Source: Gordonia sp. (in: high G+C Gram-positive bacteria)
GTDB taxonomy: Bacteria > Actinomycetota > Actinomycetes > Mycobacteriales > Mycobacteriaceae
Direction: 5' to 3'
Length of the DNA: 64,000 bases
Assembly (NCBI RefSeq): GCF_020438995.1
Contig: NZ_JAGQTN010000024.1
Coordinates: 41,130 to 105,129, forward strand
The notes under the pieces: model-generated
Told to the model about the DNA's origin: nothing
The model's database searches: none
What the model saw: only the letters and a program-made list of their open reading frames with translations
Made by a program: the position numbers and the translations under genes
Part shown: positions 24,514 to 35,029 of the stretch, piece after piece
Layout of the letters: every line of letters begins with the position of its first letter
Position numbering within the stretch: the first letter of the stretch is position 1

Positions 24514-25167
24514 ATGAGCAACCAAGCGAGTACCAAAGGAATCCTGGGCACCAAGCTCGGCATGACCCAGGTTTTCGACGAGAACAACCGCGTCGTTCCG
24601 GTCACCGTCGTCCAGGCGGGCCCGAACGTCGTCACCCAGCTGCGCACCGCCGAGCAGGACGGCTACACCGCCGTGCAGCTCGCCTACGGCGCCATCGATC
24701 CGCGCAAGGTCAACAAGCCTGTCGCCGGTCAGTTCGCCAAGGCCGGGGTCACCCCGCGCCGGCACCTGGCCGAGATCCGCGTCGCCGATGTGGCCGAGTA
24801 CAGCGTCGGACAGGAGCTGACCGCAGATATCTTCGCCGACGGAGCACTGGTCGATGTGACCGGCACCTCCAAGGGCAAGGGCTTCGCCGGCGTCATGAAG
24901 CGTCACGGCTTCGCCGGTCTGGGCGCCAGCCACGGCGTGCACCGCGTGCACCGCGCTCCCGGTTCGATCGGTGGCTGCGCCACCCCGGGCCGCGTGTTCA
25001 AGGGCATGCGGATGGCCGGACGCATGGGTAACGACAAGGTGACCACGCAGAACCTCACCGTCCACAAGGTGGACGCCGAGGCGGGTCTGCTGTTGATCAA
25101 GGGCGCGATCCCCGGCCGTAAGGGCGGCATCGTGGTGATCCGCGACGCAGTGAAGGGTGGTGCGTAA
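24514..25167 (+). CDS. rplC: Ribosomal protein L3
   Basis: A 217-residue 50S protein. It has [13 protein letters not shown] near the N-terminus and [15 protein letters not shown] in the loop that reaches the peptidyl-transferase centre. It is one of two assembly-initiating proteins. ATG at 24514 after GGGCGAG; 19 bp downstream of rpsJ. The stop overlaps the rplD start (TAATG). Confidence 0.97.
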   Translation: MSNQASTKGILGTKLGMTQVFDENNRVVPVTVVQAGPNVVTQLRTAEQDGYTAVQLAYGAIDPRKVNKPVAGQFAKAGVTPRRHLAEIRVADVAEYSVGQELTADIFADGALVDVTGTSKGKGFAGVMKRHGFAGLGASHGVHRVHRAPGSIGGCATPGRVFKGMRMAGRMGNDKVTTQNLTVHKVDAEAGLLLIKGAIPGRKGGIVVIRDAVKGGA

Positions 25168-25847
25168 TGAGCACCGATCTGACCAAATCCGCAACCAAGC
25201 TCACGCTCGAGGTCAAGGCCGCCGACGGTTCGGTCAACGGCACCGTCGACCTGCCGGCCGAGCTGTTCGACGCACCGGCCAACATCTCGTTGCTGCACCA
25301 GGTCGTCATCGCACAGCAGGCCGCCAAGCGTCAGGGCACCCACGCGACCAAGACCCGTGGCCGGGTCAGCGGTGGCGGCGCCAAGCCGTACCGCCAGAAG
25401 GGCACCGGCCGGGCACGTCAGGGTTCCACGCGCGCACCGCAGTTCGTCGGCGGTGGCACCGTACACGGCCCGCAGCCGCGTGACTACAGCCAGCGCACTC
25501 CCAAGAAGATGAAGGCCGCCGCCCTGCGCGGAGCCCTCTCGGACCGGGCGCGCAACGAGCGCATCCACGTGGTCACCGAACTGGTCGCCGGGCAGGTTCC
25601 GTCCACCAAGTCGGCGCGCGGCTTCCTGGAGTCGCTCAGCGACCGCAAGAAGTTCCTGGTGGTGCTGGCCCGTGAGGACCTCACCGCGTGGAAGAGCGTG
25701 GCGAACCTGCAGAACGTCCTGCCGATCGCCGCCGATCAGCTCAACACCTACGACGTCCTCGATTCCGACGACGTGGTGTTCAGCGTCGAGACGCTGACCG
25801 CGTTCATCGCCGCGAACACGAAGACCGCCAAGACAGAGGAGGCGTGA
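25167..25847 (+). CDS. rplD: Ribosomal protein L4
   Basis: A 226-residue L4. [31 protein letters not shown] is the long basic loop that lines the exit tunnel. In other bacteria L4 binds its own operon leader; whether it does so here is not known. The ATG overlaps the rplC stop by one base. About normal length for the family. Confidence 0.96.
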   Translation: MSTDLTKSATKLTLEVKAADGSVNGTVDLPAELFDAPANISLLHQVVIAQQAAKRQGTHATKTRGRVSGGGAKPYRQKGTGRARQGSTRAPQFVGGGTVHGPQPRDYSQRTPKKMKAAALRGALSDRARNERIHVVTELVAGQVPSTKSARGFLESLSDRKKFLVVLAREDLTAWKSVANLQNVLPIAADQLNTYDVLDSDDVVFSVETLTAFIAANTKTAKTEEA

Positions 25848-25849
25848 GC

Positions 25850-26155
25850 ATGGCTACCATTGCCGATCCTCGCGACATCATTCTGGCGCCGGTGATCTCG
25901 GAGAAGTCCTACGGACTCATCGAGGACGACGTGTACACCTTCCTGGTGCACCCGGACGCCAACAAGACGCAGATCAAGATCGCCGTGGAGAAGATCTTCG
26001 GTGTGAAGGTGTCTTCGGTGAACACGCTGAACCGTCAGGGCAAGCGCAAGCGCACCCGCTTCGGTTATGGCAAGCGCAAGGACACCAAGCGCGCCATCGT
26101 GACGCTGGCCGAGGGCAGCAAGTCCATCGAGATCTTCGGAGGTCCGGTCAGCTGA
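25850..26155 (+). CDS. rplW: Ribosomal protein L23
   Basis: A 101-residue L23. P-V-I-S-E-K-S-Y and [14 protein letters not shown] are typical. It sits at the exit tunnel and docks trigger factor and SRP. The ATG at 25850 lies two bases after the rplD stop; GTG at 25844 is a less likely start. Confidence 0.96.
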   Translation: MATIADPRDIILAPVISEKSYGLIEDDVYTFLVHPDANKTQIKIAVEKIFGVKVSSVNTLNRQGKRKRTRFGYGKRKDTKRAIVTLAEGSKSIEIFGGPVS

Positions 26156-26188
26156 CCGGGTTTCGAAAGTAGGGACTGAGAACTAACT

Positions 26189-27025
<837 letters not shown>

Positions 27026-27045
27026 GCACAGGAGGGAGTTAGAGA

Positions 27046-27327
27046 ATGCCACGCAGCCTCAAGAAGGGCCCGTTCGTCGACGACCACCTCCTTGCGAAGG
27101 TGGACGCCCAGAACGAAAAGGGCACCAAGCAGGTCATCAAGACCTGGTCGCGCCGCTCGACCATCATCCCCGACTTCATCGGTCACACCTTCGCCGTCCA
27201 CGACGGTCGCAAGCACGTGCCGGTGTTCATCTCGGACAACATGGTCGGTCACAAGCTGGGCGAGTTCGCGCCCACCCGCACGTTCAAGGGTCACATCAAG
27301 GATGACCGGAAAGCGAAGCGCCGGTAA
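27046..27327 (+). CDS. rpsS: Ribosomal protein S19
   Basis: A 93-residue S19, [15 protein letters not shown], with the conserved W-S-R-R-S-T-I and G-H-K-L-G-E-F motifs. It contacts the 3' head of 16S rRNA near the A-site. GGAGG lies shortly upstream of the ATG. Confidence 0.97.
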   Translation: MPRSLKKGPFVDDHLLAKVDAQNEKGTKQVIKTWSRRSTIIPDFIGHTFAVHDGRKHVPVFISDNMVGHKLGEFAPTRTFKGHIKDDRKAKRR

Positions 27328-27329
27328 CC

Positions 27330-28549
<1,220 letters not shown>

Positions 28550-28552
28550 CCC

Positions 28553-28968
<416 letters not shown>

Positions 28969-28969
<1 letters not shown>

Positions 28970-29202
28970 TGGGACTGGGAGTGGCAGCAGCTGAGCTGCG
29001 TGACCTCACCGACACCGATCTGGTCGACCGTCTGAAGGAGTCGAAGGAAGAGCTGTTCAACCTTCGTTTCCAGATGGCCACCGGCCAGCTCGACAACAAT
29101 CGTCGGCTGCGGACCGTGCGTCGTGAGATCGCCCGGATCTACACCGTGATGCGTGAGCGCGAACTCGGCCTTGCGGCCGGGCCGGACGGTGACGACGCAT
29201 GA
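28969..29202 (+). CDS. rpmC: Ribosomal protein L29
   Basis: A 77-residue L29: helical, [14 protein letters not shown] is the signature. Starts at the ATG overlapping the rplP stop. Ends with a short acidic tail. The stop overlaps the rpsQ start (ATGA). Confidence 0.95.
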
Positions 29203-29492
29203 GTGAGGACCAGAACGTGACCGAAACCCAGGCTGCTGAGGTTCGTAACCGCCGCAAGGAGCGCATCGGTTACGTCGTCAGCGACAAGATGCAGAAGACC
29301 ATCGTGGTCGAGCTGGAAGATCGCAAGAGCCACCCGCTCTACGGCAAGATCATCCGGACCACGAGCAAGGTCAAGGCACACGACGAGAACGGCGATGCCG
29401 GCGTCGGTGACCGCGTGCGGATCATGGAGACCCGTCCGCTGTCGGCGACCAAGCACTGGCGCCTCGTCGAGGTGCTGGAGAAGGCCAAGTAG
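29199..29492 (+). CDS. rpsQ: Ribosomal protein S17
   Basis: A 97-residue S17, with [14 protein letters not shown] and H-P-L-Y-G-K-I-I. It is longer at the N-terminus than enterobacterial S17. Last gene of the operon here: a strong terminator follows, and the spc genes (rplN onward) do not continue, as in mycobacteria where the S10 operon ends at rpsQ. Confidence 0.95.
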   Translation: MSEDQNVTETQAAEVRNRRKERIGYVVSDKMQKTIVVELEDRKSHPLYGKIIRTTSKVKAHDENGDAGVGDRVRIMETRPLSATKHWRLVEVLEKAK

Positions 29493-29508
29493 GCCCCTCG
29501 CAAAGCCA

Positions 29509-29546
29509 CAAAGCGGCCCGTCCCCGGTTGGGGGTGGGCCGCTTTG
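29509..29546 (+). terminator. Terminator of the S10 operon (bidirectional)
   Basis: CAAAGCGGCCC...GGGCCGCTTTG, an 11-bp stem with further pairing inward (CCCC/GGGG), begins 17 bases after the rpsQ stop and ends six bases before the stop of the convergent fic gene. It could serve both strands. Confidence 0.88.
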
Positions 29547-29551
29547 CCGTG

Positions 29552-30202
29552 TTACCAGGGCGGTTCGATGAGTGCGCGGTGGAAGGCCGGGACCAGGTAG
29601 GCCGGATCGGGCTCTGCCGGCCCGGCCCAGGTGGATACCGCGCTCGGGTCGGGCAGACTCAGCCGCGAACCGTGGATCCAGTCGGCGATCGGCACCCGCG
29701 AGTAGTCGAGCTCCCAGCCGTGTTCGCGGGCCAGGAGCCGCACCAGGAGTTTGCCGGCGCGTCCGTTGCAGTCGCGGAACGGGTGCGCGTAGTTGAGCCG
29801 CGCGTATACGTGCGCAAGCACCTGCGCGGTCTCGTCGTGCCCCAGCTCCGCCCAAGGTTGCTTCCGGACGAACCGGGCCATCGTGGCCAGCTGGCGGTCG
29901 ATGACGTGTGTAGGGGCGAACGAGACGCTGCCGCGGCCCAGCTCGTAGATGCGGCATTGCCCGGCCCACGGATAGATGTCACCGGCGAGTGCCCGATGCA
30001 GGGCCTTGAGGTGGTCGAAATCGTACGTCGCGGGGATGCGCGTCGACCCGTCGAGTACGCGCAGTTCGGCGTCGGTGGCCAGTTCGAACTCGGCGCGCTG
30101 CAATTGCCGGGCATCGGTGATACCGAGCTTGTTGGCCAGGATGTAGGTACCCGGGATGAACGTGGCCTCCCACGCGGCACGGGCCTTGCGTTGCCGGAAC
30201 AC
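29552..30202 (-). CDS. Fic-family AMP-transferase toxin (class I)
   Basis: A 216-residue Fic protein. The catalytic motif reads H-P-F-R-D-C-N-G-R-A-G-K at about residues 142-153. The canonical form is HPFx(D/E)GNGRxxR, so the catalytic His, the Asp and the N-G-R core are present, but the first Gly is Cys and the final Arg is Lys. Fic enzymes transfer AMP from ATP to a target protein; the terminal Arg helps bind the ATP phosphates, so activity may be altered. The start is a GTG at 30202, nine bases after the antitoxin stop. It appears to be a toxin paired with the upstream gene. The target is unknown. Confidence 0.87.
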   Translation of the reverse strand: MFRQRKARAAWEATFIPGTYILANKLGITDARQLQRAEFELATDAELRVLDGSTRIPATYDFDHLKALHRALAGDIYPWAGQCRIYELGRGSVSFAPTHVIDRQLATMARFVRKQPWAELGHDETAQVLAHVYARLNYAHPFRDCNGRAGKLLVRLLAREHGWELDYSRVPIADWIHGSRLSLPDPSAVSTWAGPAEPDPAYLVPAFHRALIEPPW

Positions 30203-30211
30203 GGCCGCGCG

Positions 30212-30418
30212 TCAGCTGCCGCGCCGCCACTTGGCGAGCAGGTCGTCCCTGCCGCACTCACCGCGGCGCAGTGCGACCATTGTGGCGACGAAGTCGTCGT
30301 CGGGGTCGAGGCCCTCGTGCATCGCGCTGCCGAGGGTCCCGACGAGGTCGGCCCGCTGCTGGGCTGTGAGCGGGGTGAGTGCGGCGGCAAAGCGCCTATC
30401 GAGCCGTAGATCGGTCAT
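30212..30418 (-). CDS. VbhA-like antitoxin of the Fic protein
   Basis: A 68-residue helical protein upstream of the Fic gene on the same strand. It contains S-A-M-H-E-G, a match to the antitoxin inhibition motif (S/T)xxxE(G/N) whose Glu blocks ATP gamma-phosphate binding in Fic proteins. Length (VbhA is about 62) and gene order are those of class I Fic modules. Apart from the motif the sequence is not conserved enough to judge by eye. Confidence 0.78.
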   Translation of the reverse strand: MTDLRLDRRFAAALTPLTAQQRADLVGTLGSAMHEGLDPDDDFVATMVALRRGECGRDDLLAKWRRGS

Positions 30419-30487
30419 AGCATCAGTATCGGATCGATCAACGGCTCCGGCCTCCCGACACCGTCGGGGTCAAACCCTGGGTCCGGA

Positions 30488-30658
30488 CTAGATCCCGGGT
30501 TTGATGGTCAGCGTGGGTGTGGCGCTCCCGAAGGAGAAACCGAAGAGGTCCAGGAGATTACCGAGGGGATCGCGATTGTGGTGGTGTCTCGGGTGCTGTG
30601 ACAAGGGTTCTCTCCATCCAAAATGATGCGGATACCTGGTGTGATATTCGCTGCGCAC
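30488..30658 (-). CDS. Possible small protein or gene remnant (56 residues)
   Basis: The region between the antitoxin and the secreted protein (30419-30910, about 490 bp) holds no recognised gene. On the minus strand a 56-codon frame, GTG start, ends G-F-S-F-G-S-A-T-P-T-L-T-I-K-P-G-I, with a His/Arg-rich N-terminal half. The ending looks protein-like, but there is no ribosome site and no homologue I recognise. Codon use and GC are not diagnostic. The rest of the gap shows nothing clear. Confidence 0.2.
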   Translation of the reverse strand: MRSEYHTRYPHHFGWREPLSQHPRHHHNRDPLGNLLDLFGFSFGSATPTLTIKPGI

Positions 30659-30910
30659 CGGATTCTAGTACGAGTGCCCAGGTGTTCGTGTAAGCATCGG
30701 CAAACTGCTGGTCTGCGTGATCTGAGCGCACCTGCGACCCGCCTCGCCGGTCTCAAGTAACAAGTGACCTCGCACAGACCGATAGAGAGTGGGGGCCTGC
30801 GGCGACCCGATGGCCACTCGGTGTAGTCGCTACCATGGCGATAGTCGCCGGGACTCGACGCGGCACGCTGTCTAAGAGTACTGAGAGCCCGGCATACGGA
30901 AGGAATGATG

Positions 30911-31351
30911 ATGATCAGAAAACTGTCAGTGGCGCTGCTGGCGCTCGTCCTGTCGGCGGGGGTGGCGGGAGCCGTCGCCGGGCAGGCAGATGCCTATCCG
31001 CGTTGGCAGCCCGGTGGAAACAACTACGGGCCCGTCACCAACGCCGTGAACATCACTGTGTGGACCAAGGGCAACAACTACCGGGCACCCCGGGTATATA
31101 TCACGACCGCCACCGGGCGTTACGTCAAGGATGCGCGCTATGTCGGGTACCCGATGCGCCGTCCGGGCCGTACGGGCTTCTCGTATGTGGCCAACAACGT
31201 ACCGCAGGGTGTGGCGCTCAAGGTGAGGGTCGCCAGCCCGCACCAATTCCTCGGTGGTGAGCGACTGTACTTCCAGAACTTCCACTTCACCAAGCACCAG
31301 GAACGGACCGTCGGACTGATCCAGGCCGGCCTGGGAAGCTTCACCGAGTAG
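30911..31351 (+). CDS. Small secreted protein of unknown function
   Basis: A 146-residue protein with a Sec signal peptide: M-I-R-K-L then a hydrophobic run of about 18 and A-G-Q-A-D-A, suggesting cleavage near residue 27. The mature part is basic, rich in Tyr, Asn and Arg, with N-I-T-V-W-T-K-G-N-N and R-A-P-R-V-Y-I-T-T-A-T-G. No domain is recognised. Three ATGs are tandem at 30905-30913; 30911 fits best with GGAAGG (7 bases away). Convergent with the glycosyltransferase genes across a terminator. Confidence 0.7.
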   Translation: MIRKLSVALLALVLSAGVAGAVAGQADAYPRWQPGGNNYGPVTNAVNITVWTKGNNYRAPRVYITTATGRYVKDARYVGYPMRRPGRTGFSYVANNVPQGVALKVRVASPHQFLGGERLYFQNFHFTKHQERTVGLIQAGLGSFTE

Positions 31352-31387
31352 ATCGGTCATGGGGGTAGATCGGCCATTGGGCGAATC

Positions 31388-31438
31388 CGACGCCGCCTCA
31401 GCGCATCTGCATTCGATGCATGCACGGAGGCGGCGTCG
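31388..31438. terminator. Bidirectional terminator after the secreted protein
   Basis: CGACGCCGCCTC and GAGGCGGCGTCG form a perfect 12-bp outer stem; TGCAT-TCG-ATGCA forms a small inner stem. It lies between two convergent stops. Confidence 0.8.
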
Positions 31439-31450
31439 TGCTTCCACGGA

Positions 31451-32311
31451 TCAGTCGGCGAGTGGGGAGACGCGTGATTCCTTGTTGCGCATGAGGAAGA
31501 ACGGTACAAAGCGTTTGGTCTCGGGGTTGTAGTTGTGCTGGATGAGCCACAGCAGCCGGAAGCTCTTGGTGACCTGTGGCATCTGCCCCTTGTACCATTC
31601 GGCCCGATCCTTCAGTCCGTGAGCTTCGATCGTGTCCAGTGTGGTCTGAATGTAGGGTTTGATCTCATCAAACGGCGACTTGAAGCGGCGCGCCGACACC
31701 AGCACATAGACGGTGTGGCAGTACCACATTTTCAGGCCGACCTTGTCTGCTGCACAGGCGATGTCGATGTCCTCGTGCAGGTTCGCCCGCCCGATTAGAT
31801 GTGGTTTGACGGCCTCCCACGCACGCTTTCGCAGGACGTTGTTTCCGCCTGCCAACGGCCACGTGTCCTTCTCCGGAGGGGCTGCCAGCAGTTTTGGCCA
31901 CATCTTCTTGATTCTGCGTTCTTGCTTGGCGGCGCCGGGGTTGTCATGGAACAGGACCGGTCCGGTCAGGGCGTCGAGTTCGGGGTTGGCTTCCATGAAC
32001 CGCACGACCTGCTCACACCATTCCGGAGGGAGGATGGCGTCGCCGTCGGTCCGGCCGATGACATCACCGGTCGCGGCGTTGAGTCCTGTCGTCCTGGCGT
32101 ACATCAGGCCCTGCTGAGCTTCGTTCAACACGACGAGGGGAAGTCGGTCGGCGTAGCTGTCGACGATGGCACGGGTACCGTCCGTCGAATTGTTATCGAC
32201 GATGACCACCTCATCGACGGGCCTGGTTTGGGCTACCACTGAGTCAAGGCAGGCGGCCACGCCCTCCTCTTCGTTGTATACCGGCAGGACCAGGCTCAGG
32301 CTAAGCGTCAT
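31451..32311 (-). CDS. Family-2 glycosyltransferase (paralogue A)
   Basis: A 286-residue GT-A enzyme. L-V-L-P-V-Y-N-E-E-E and D-N-N-S-T-D-G-T are the nucleotide-sugar site; R-T-D-G-D-A is the DxD metal site; H-E-D-I-D is the catalytic-base/acceptor region. No membrane helix is clear. It is 85 bp downstream of a paralogue of identical length and with parallel motifs, so the two arose by tandem duplication. It lies at the end of the ABC-exporter cluster; sugar donor and acceptor are unknown. Confidence 0.87.
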   Translation of the reverse strand: MTLSLSLVLPVYNEEEGVAACLDSVVAQTRPVDEVVIVDNNSTDGTRAIVDSYADRLPLVVLNEAQQGLMYARTTGLNAATGDVIGRTDGDAILPPEWCEQVVRFMEANPELDALTGPVLFHDNPGAAKQERRIKKMWPKLLAAPPEKDTWPLAGGNNVLRKRAWEAVKPHLIGRANLHEDIDIACAADKVGLKMWYCHTVYVLVSARRFKSPFDEIKPYIQTTLDTIEAHGLKDRAEWYKGQMPQVTKSFRLLWLIQHNYNPETKRFVPFFLMRNKESRVSPLAD

Positions 32312-32395
32312 CCGTCAATCCTAAGGGAATGCCGAGGCCGGTAGGTCCGGTGATTCGGGTGGCGATGCGGATTCGTGGCCTTGCGGGTTCCAGGA

Positions 32396-33256
32396 TCAGG
32401 GAATGGCGACCGGTGAGACCCGCTCCTTCTTGTCCTTGCGGAGGAAGAACGGCACGATCCGGTCCTTGTCCGGGTCGTAGTTCTGCTCGATGGCCCACAG
32501 GATCGCGAAGTTCAGTCCGATGGCGTACTTGTTCTTCTTGAGTGCGTTGACGAGTTCCTGGTCGTCGTGTGCCACGGCCGTGTCCATCATGGTGCGCCCG
32601 TACTGCAGCAGTTCCTTGCGTGAGGACCGGAACCTGCGGGCCGACACGTCGGCGAAGACGCGAGGGGCGTACCACAACAGGGCCGACGACTTCTTGAGCG
32701 CCATCGACAGGTCCATGTCCTCGTGTAGGTCGGCCCTGCCCACCAGGTGCGGCTTGGCCTTCTCCCAGGCGGTCTTCCGGATCGCCATGTTGTTTCCCGA
32801 CAGCGCGTCGGTGACGCTCGGTTCGGTGTTCATATACGTATCCAGCGCGGCAGTGCGCTGGCGTTCCTGCAGACGTTTCCAGGGCAGTTCGTAGAAGAAC
32901 TGGCTGCCGGCGATCGCGTCGAGCTCGGGATCGCTCTCGATGTACTGCTCGACGCGCTCGCACCAGTGCGGGTCGAGAAGGGTATCGGCGTCGATACGCC
33001 CGATGACCTCGCCGGTGGCGGCGTCGAATCCGGCGTCCCGCGCGTACATAGCGCCCTGTCGTGATTCGGACAGGACGGTCATCTGCAGACGGCCGACGAA
33101 GCCGTCGATCACGCTCCGTGAGGCGTCGGTCGATCCGTTGTCAACGACAATCACCTCGTCGGGCAGCCGGATCTGCCGGGTGACGGCTTCCAGACACGCG
33201 CCGATGTAGTGCTCTTCATTGTAGACGGGAATTACCAGGCTCAGCCGCAAGGTCAC
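32396..33256 (-). CDS. Family-2 glycosyltransferase (paralogue B)
   Basis: A 286-residue family-2 enzyme: L-V-I-P-V-Y-N-E-E-H, D-N-G-S-T-D-A-S, R-I-D-A-D-T and H-E-D-M-D-L match paralogue A position for position. The GTG at 33256 was preferred over an upstream ATG at 33289 because it gives the same length and the same start (x-T-L-x-L-S-L-V) as the paralogue. It follows the ABC permease after 91 bp in the same direction. Confidence 0.86.
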   Translation of the reverse strand: MTLRLSLVIPVYNEEHYIGACLEAVTRQIRLPDEVIVVDNGSTDASRSVIDGFVGRLQMTVLSESRQGAMYARDAGFDAATGEVIGRIDADTLLDPHWCERVEQYIESDPELDAIAGSQFFYELPWKRLQERQRTAALDTYMNTEPSVTDALSGNNMAIRKTAWEKAKPHLVGRADLHEDMDLSMALKKSSALLWYAPRVFADVSARRFRSSRKELLQYGRTMMDTAVAHDDQELVNALKKNKYAIGLNFAILWAIEQNYDPDKDRIVPFFLRKDKKERVSPVAIP

Positions 33257-33347
33257 CCGCACAGAGTAACGCAGTTCGGCGGGCGGCAAAGGGTGCGGGG
33301 TGACCTTGTCAAGGGACTGAACGGTCTGATATGCCCGGTATCCTGCT

Positions 33348-34205
33348 CTATCCGCGGGCGGTGGCCGCTCTGCGGTATCCGCGGATGGCCGGATAGATGA
33401 AGACGACGATCAAAGAGACCGACCAGATGAACACGATGACGAGCTTATGGGCGATGGCACGATCGCCCAGGGCCAGGCCGCGCATCACATCGATCGCCGG
33501 TGACATCGGTTGATACTCGACGATCGGCTGCAGCCAGTCCGGATACATGTCGACCGGGGTGAATCCCGAATTGAAGAACATCAGCACCGTGGACAGCAGC
33601 GAGACGTAGTGCACCATTGAGGCGCCCGGGGGGCTGTTGACCGCCAGTGCCATGATGAACACCGAGAACGCCACGCCGTACAGCACGGCGATACCGACGA
33701 GGCCGACGACAGTCCACGTCCCTTCGGCGAATCGGAACCCGAGCAGACATCCCACTCCGAGCAGGACGAGGGTGGTCACCAGGATCCGGACCAGTTCGGC
33801 GATGATCCGTGCCGTCAGGTCCGCGCCCCGGTGAATCGGCATCACGTACAGCCTGCTCAGCAGACCCGCCGTGCTTTCCTGGTTCAGCCGTAGGGCGGTG
33901 GCCATCGACCCGAACATCGAACCCACGAGAATGATCATCGGCACCGAGCCGTACACGCTGTTCAACCCGGTGGCGCGGCCGATGGTGTCGCCGAGGACCA
34001 CCTTGATCAGCACCATCGACAAGGCAGGCATCAGGATGGTCTGAACGGTGGTGAACGGTTCGCGGGCCCAGATCAGGAACTGCCGTCCCGCGAGCACCAT
34101 CGAGTGTGCCCACCAGCCGCGCAGGCTCCACTCGGGTGGGGCACCGACCTCGGCGGCCGTGAGCGAGCGCAGTTTGGTCGTGGGGGTCACAGAGTGTGAG
34201 GTCAT
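33348..34205 (-). CDS. ABC-2 type exporter permease (DrrC-like)
   Basis: A 285-residue membrane protein with about six hydrophobic helices and a cytoplasmic N-terminal segment (W-A-R-E-P). F-x-N-S-G-F-T-P-V-D-M-Y-P-D-W-L-Q-P-I-V is a characteristic ABC-2 loop before the last helix. The ATG at 34205 overlaps the stop of the other permease (ATGA), which sets the start despite a longer open frame. With the companion permease it would form the heterodimeric pore. Confidence 0.85.
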   Translation of the reverse strand: MTSHSVTPTTKLRSLTAAEVGAPPEWSLRGWWAHSMVLAGRQFLIWAREPFTTVQTILMPALSMVLIKVVLGDTIGRATGLNSVYGSVPMIILVGSMFGSMATALRLNQESTAGLLSRLYVMPIHRGADLTARIIAELVRILVTTLVLLGVGCLLGFRFAEGTWTVVGLVGIAVLYGVAFSVFIMALAVNSPPGASMVHYVSLLSTVLMFFNSGFTPVDMYPDWLQPIVEYQPMSPAIDVMRGLALGDRAIAHKLVIVFIWSVSLIVVFIYPAIRGYRRAATARG

Positions 34206-35029
34206 CGTGCGAGCGCCGCCTTCCGCGTGCCGATCGCGATCAGGACCGACGCAACGGCCGTGAGGCCGACGCACCACCAGATGGCGGGACCGATGTGGTA
34301 CCAGCTCAGGTTGTACTCATCGAGTGCGCGCAGCGCGTTGGTGATCTGTGACACCGGCTGATTCCGGACGAACGGCTGAATCCACTCGGGAAAGCGCTCG
34401 GGCGGAATAAACCCGGATGAGCACATGCTCAGGATCATCAGTGGCAGACCGATCACCTGGCTGGTGGCCTGCGGAGTTCCCGCGACCATGCCGATGCCGT
34501 CGGCCACCATGCTCACCACGATGCCGACGATCATCGCGAACGAATACAGCAGGACCAGACCCATCACACCGCCTTGCGGCCGCCAGCCGATCACCAGACA
34601 GATGGCGGTTGCGAAAATGATCGACAGGACCAGAAGGATCAGATTGGTCGACACCCTGGCCAGCATCGGTACGGCCTTGTGCATGGGTAACGCCCGGAAG
34701 CGCGTCGAGATGCCACGATCCATGTCGAGCGTGACACGCATCGCAGCGGTCGATCCGGTGAAACCGATCGACTGCAACAGGATGATCGGCATCAGGAACT
34801 GCGCGTAGTTGATGCCGCTGACATCCATCAGGCGCCGCAGCGGCACATAGAAGCACACGGCCAGCAGGAGCGGGGAGATGATGGCGAAGATCACCTCGCC
34901 GTTCTTCATCACGTGGATGAGTCCGCGGTGGCTCAGGGCCAGCCACTGTCCGAGAGGGCTGATCTGTGGCGTCCGGACGCCGACCAGCCGCGCGTCGACG
35001 TCGGCGGCGGCGGCCGTATCCGCTGTCAC
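34202..35029 (-). CDS. ABC-2 type exporter permease (DrrB-like)
   Basis: A 275-residue membrane protein with about six hydrophobic helices. S-S-G-F-I-P-P-E-R-F-P-E-W-I-Q-P-F is the ABC-2 signature loop matching that of the downstream permease. GTG start at 35029 overlaps the ATPase stop by four bases (GTGA). It belongs to the daunorubicin-resistance-type exporter group, members of which export antibiotics or, in mycobacteria, the lipid PDIM. Confidence 0.85.
   Translation of the reverse strand: MTADTAAAADVDARLVGVRTPQISPLGQWLALSHRGLIHVMKNGEVIFAIISPLLLAVCFYVPLRRLMDVSGINYAQFLMPIILLQSIGFTGSTAAMRVTLDMDRGISTRFRALPMHKAVPMLARVSTNLILLVLSIIFATAICLVIGWRPQGGVMGLVLLYSFAMIVGIVVSMVADGIGMVAGTPQATSQVIGLPLMILSMCSSGFIPPERFPEWIQPFVRNQPVSQITNALRALDEYNLSWYHIGPAIWWCVGLTAVASVLIAIGTRKAALAR

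Noticed and set aside
30508-30756. An 82-codon minus-strand frame in the gap after the antitoxin
   Set aside because: Its sequence is Arg/Ser/Pro-rich without any protein-like pattern, and the other frame on the same strand looks more plausible.
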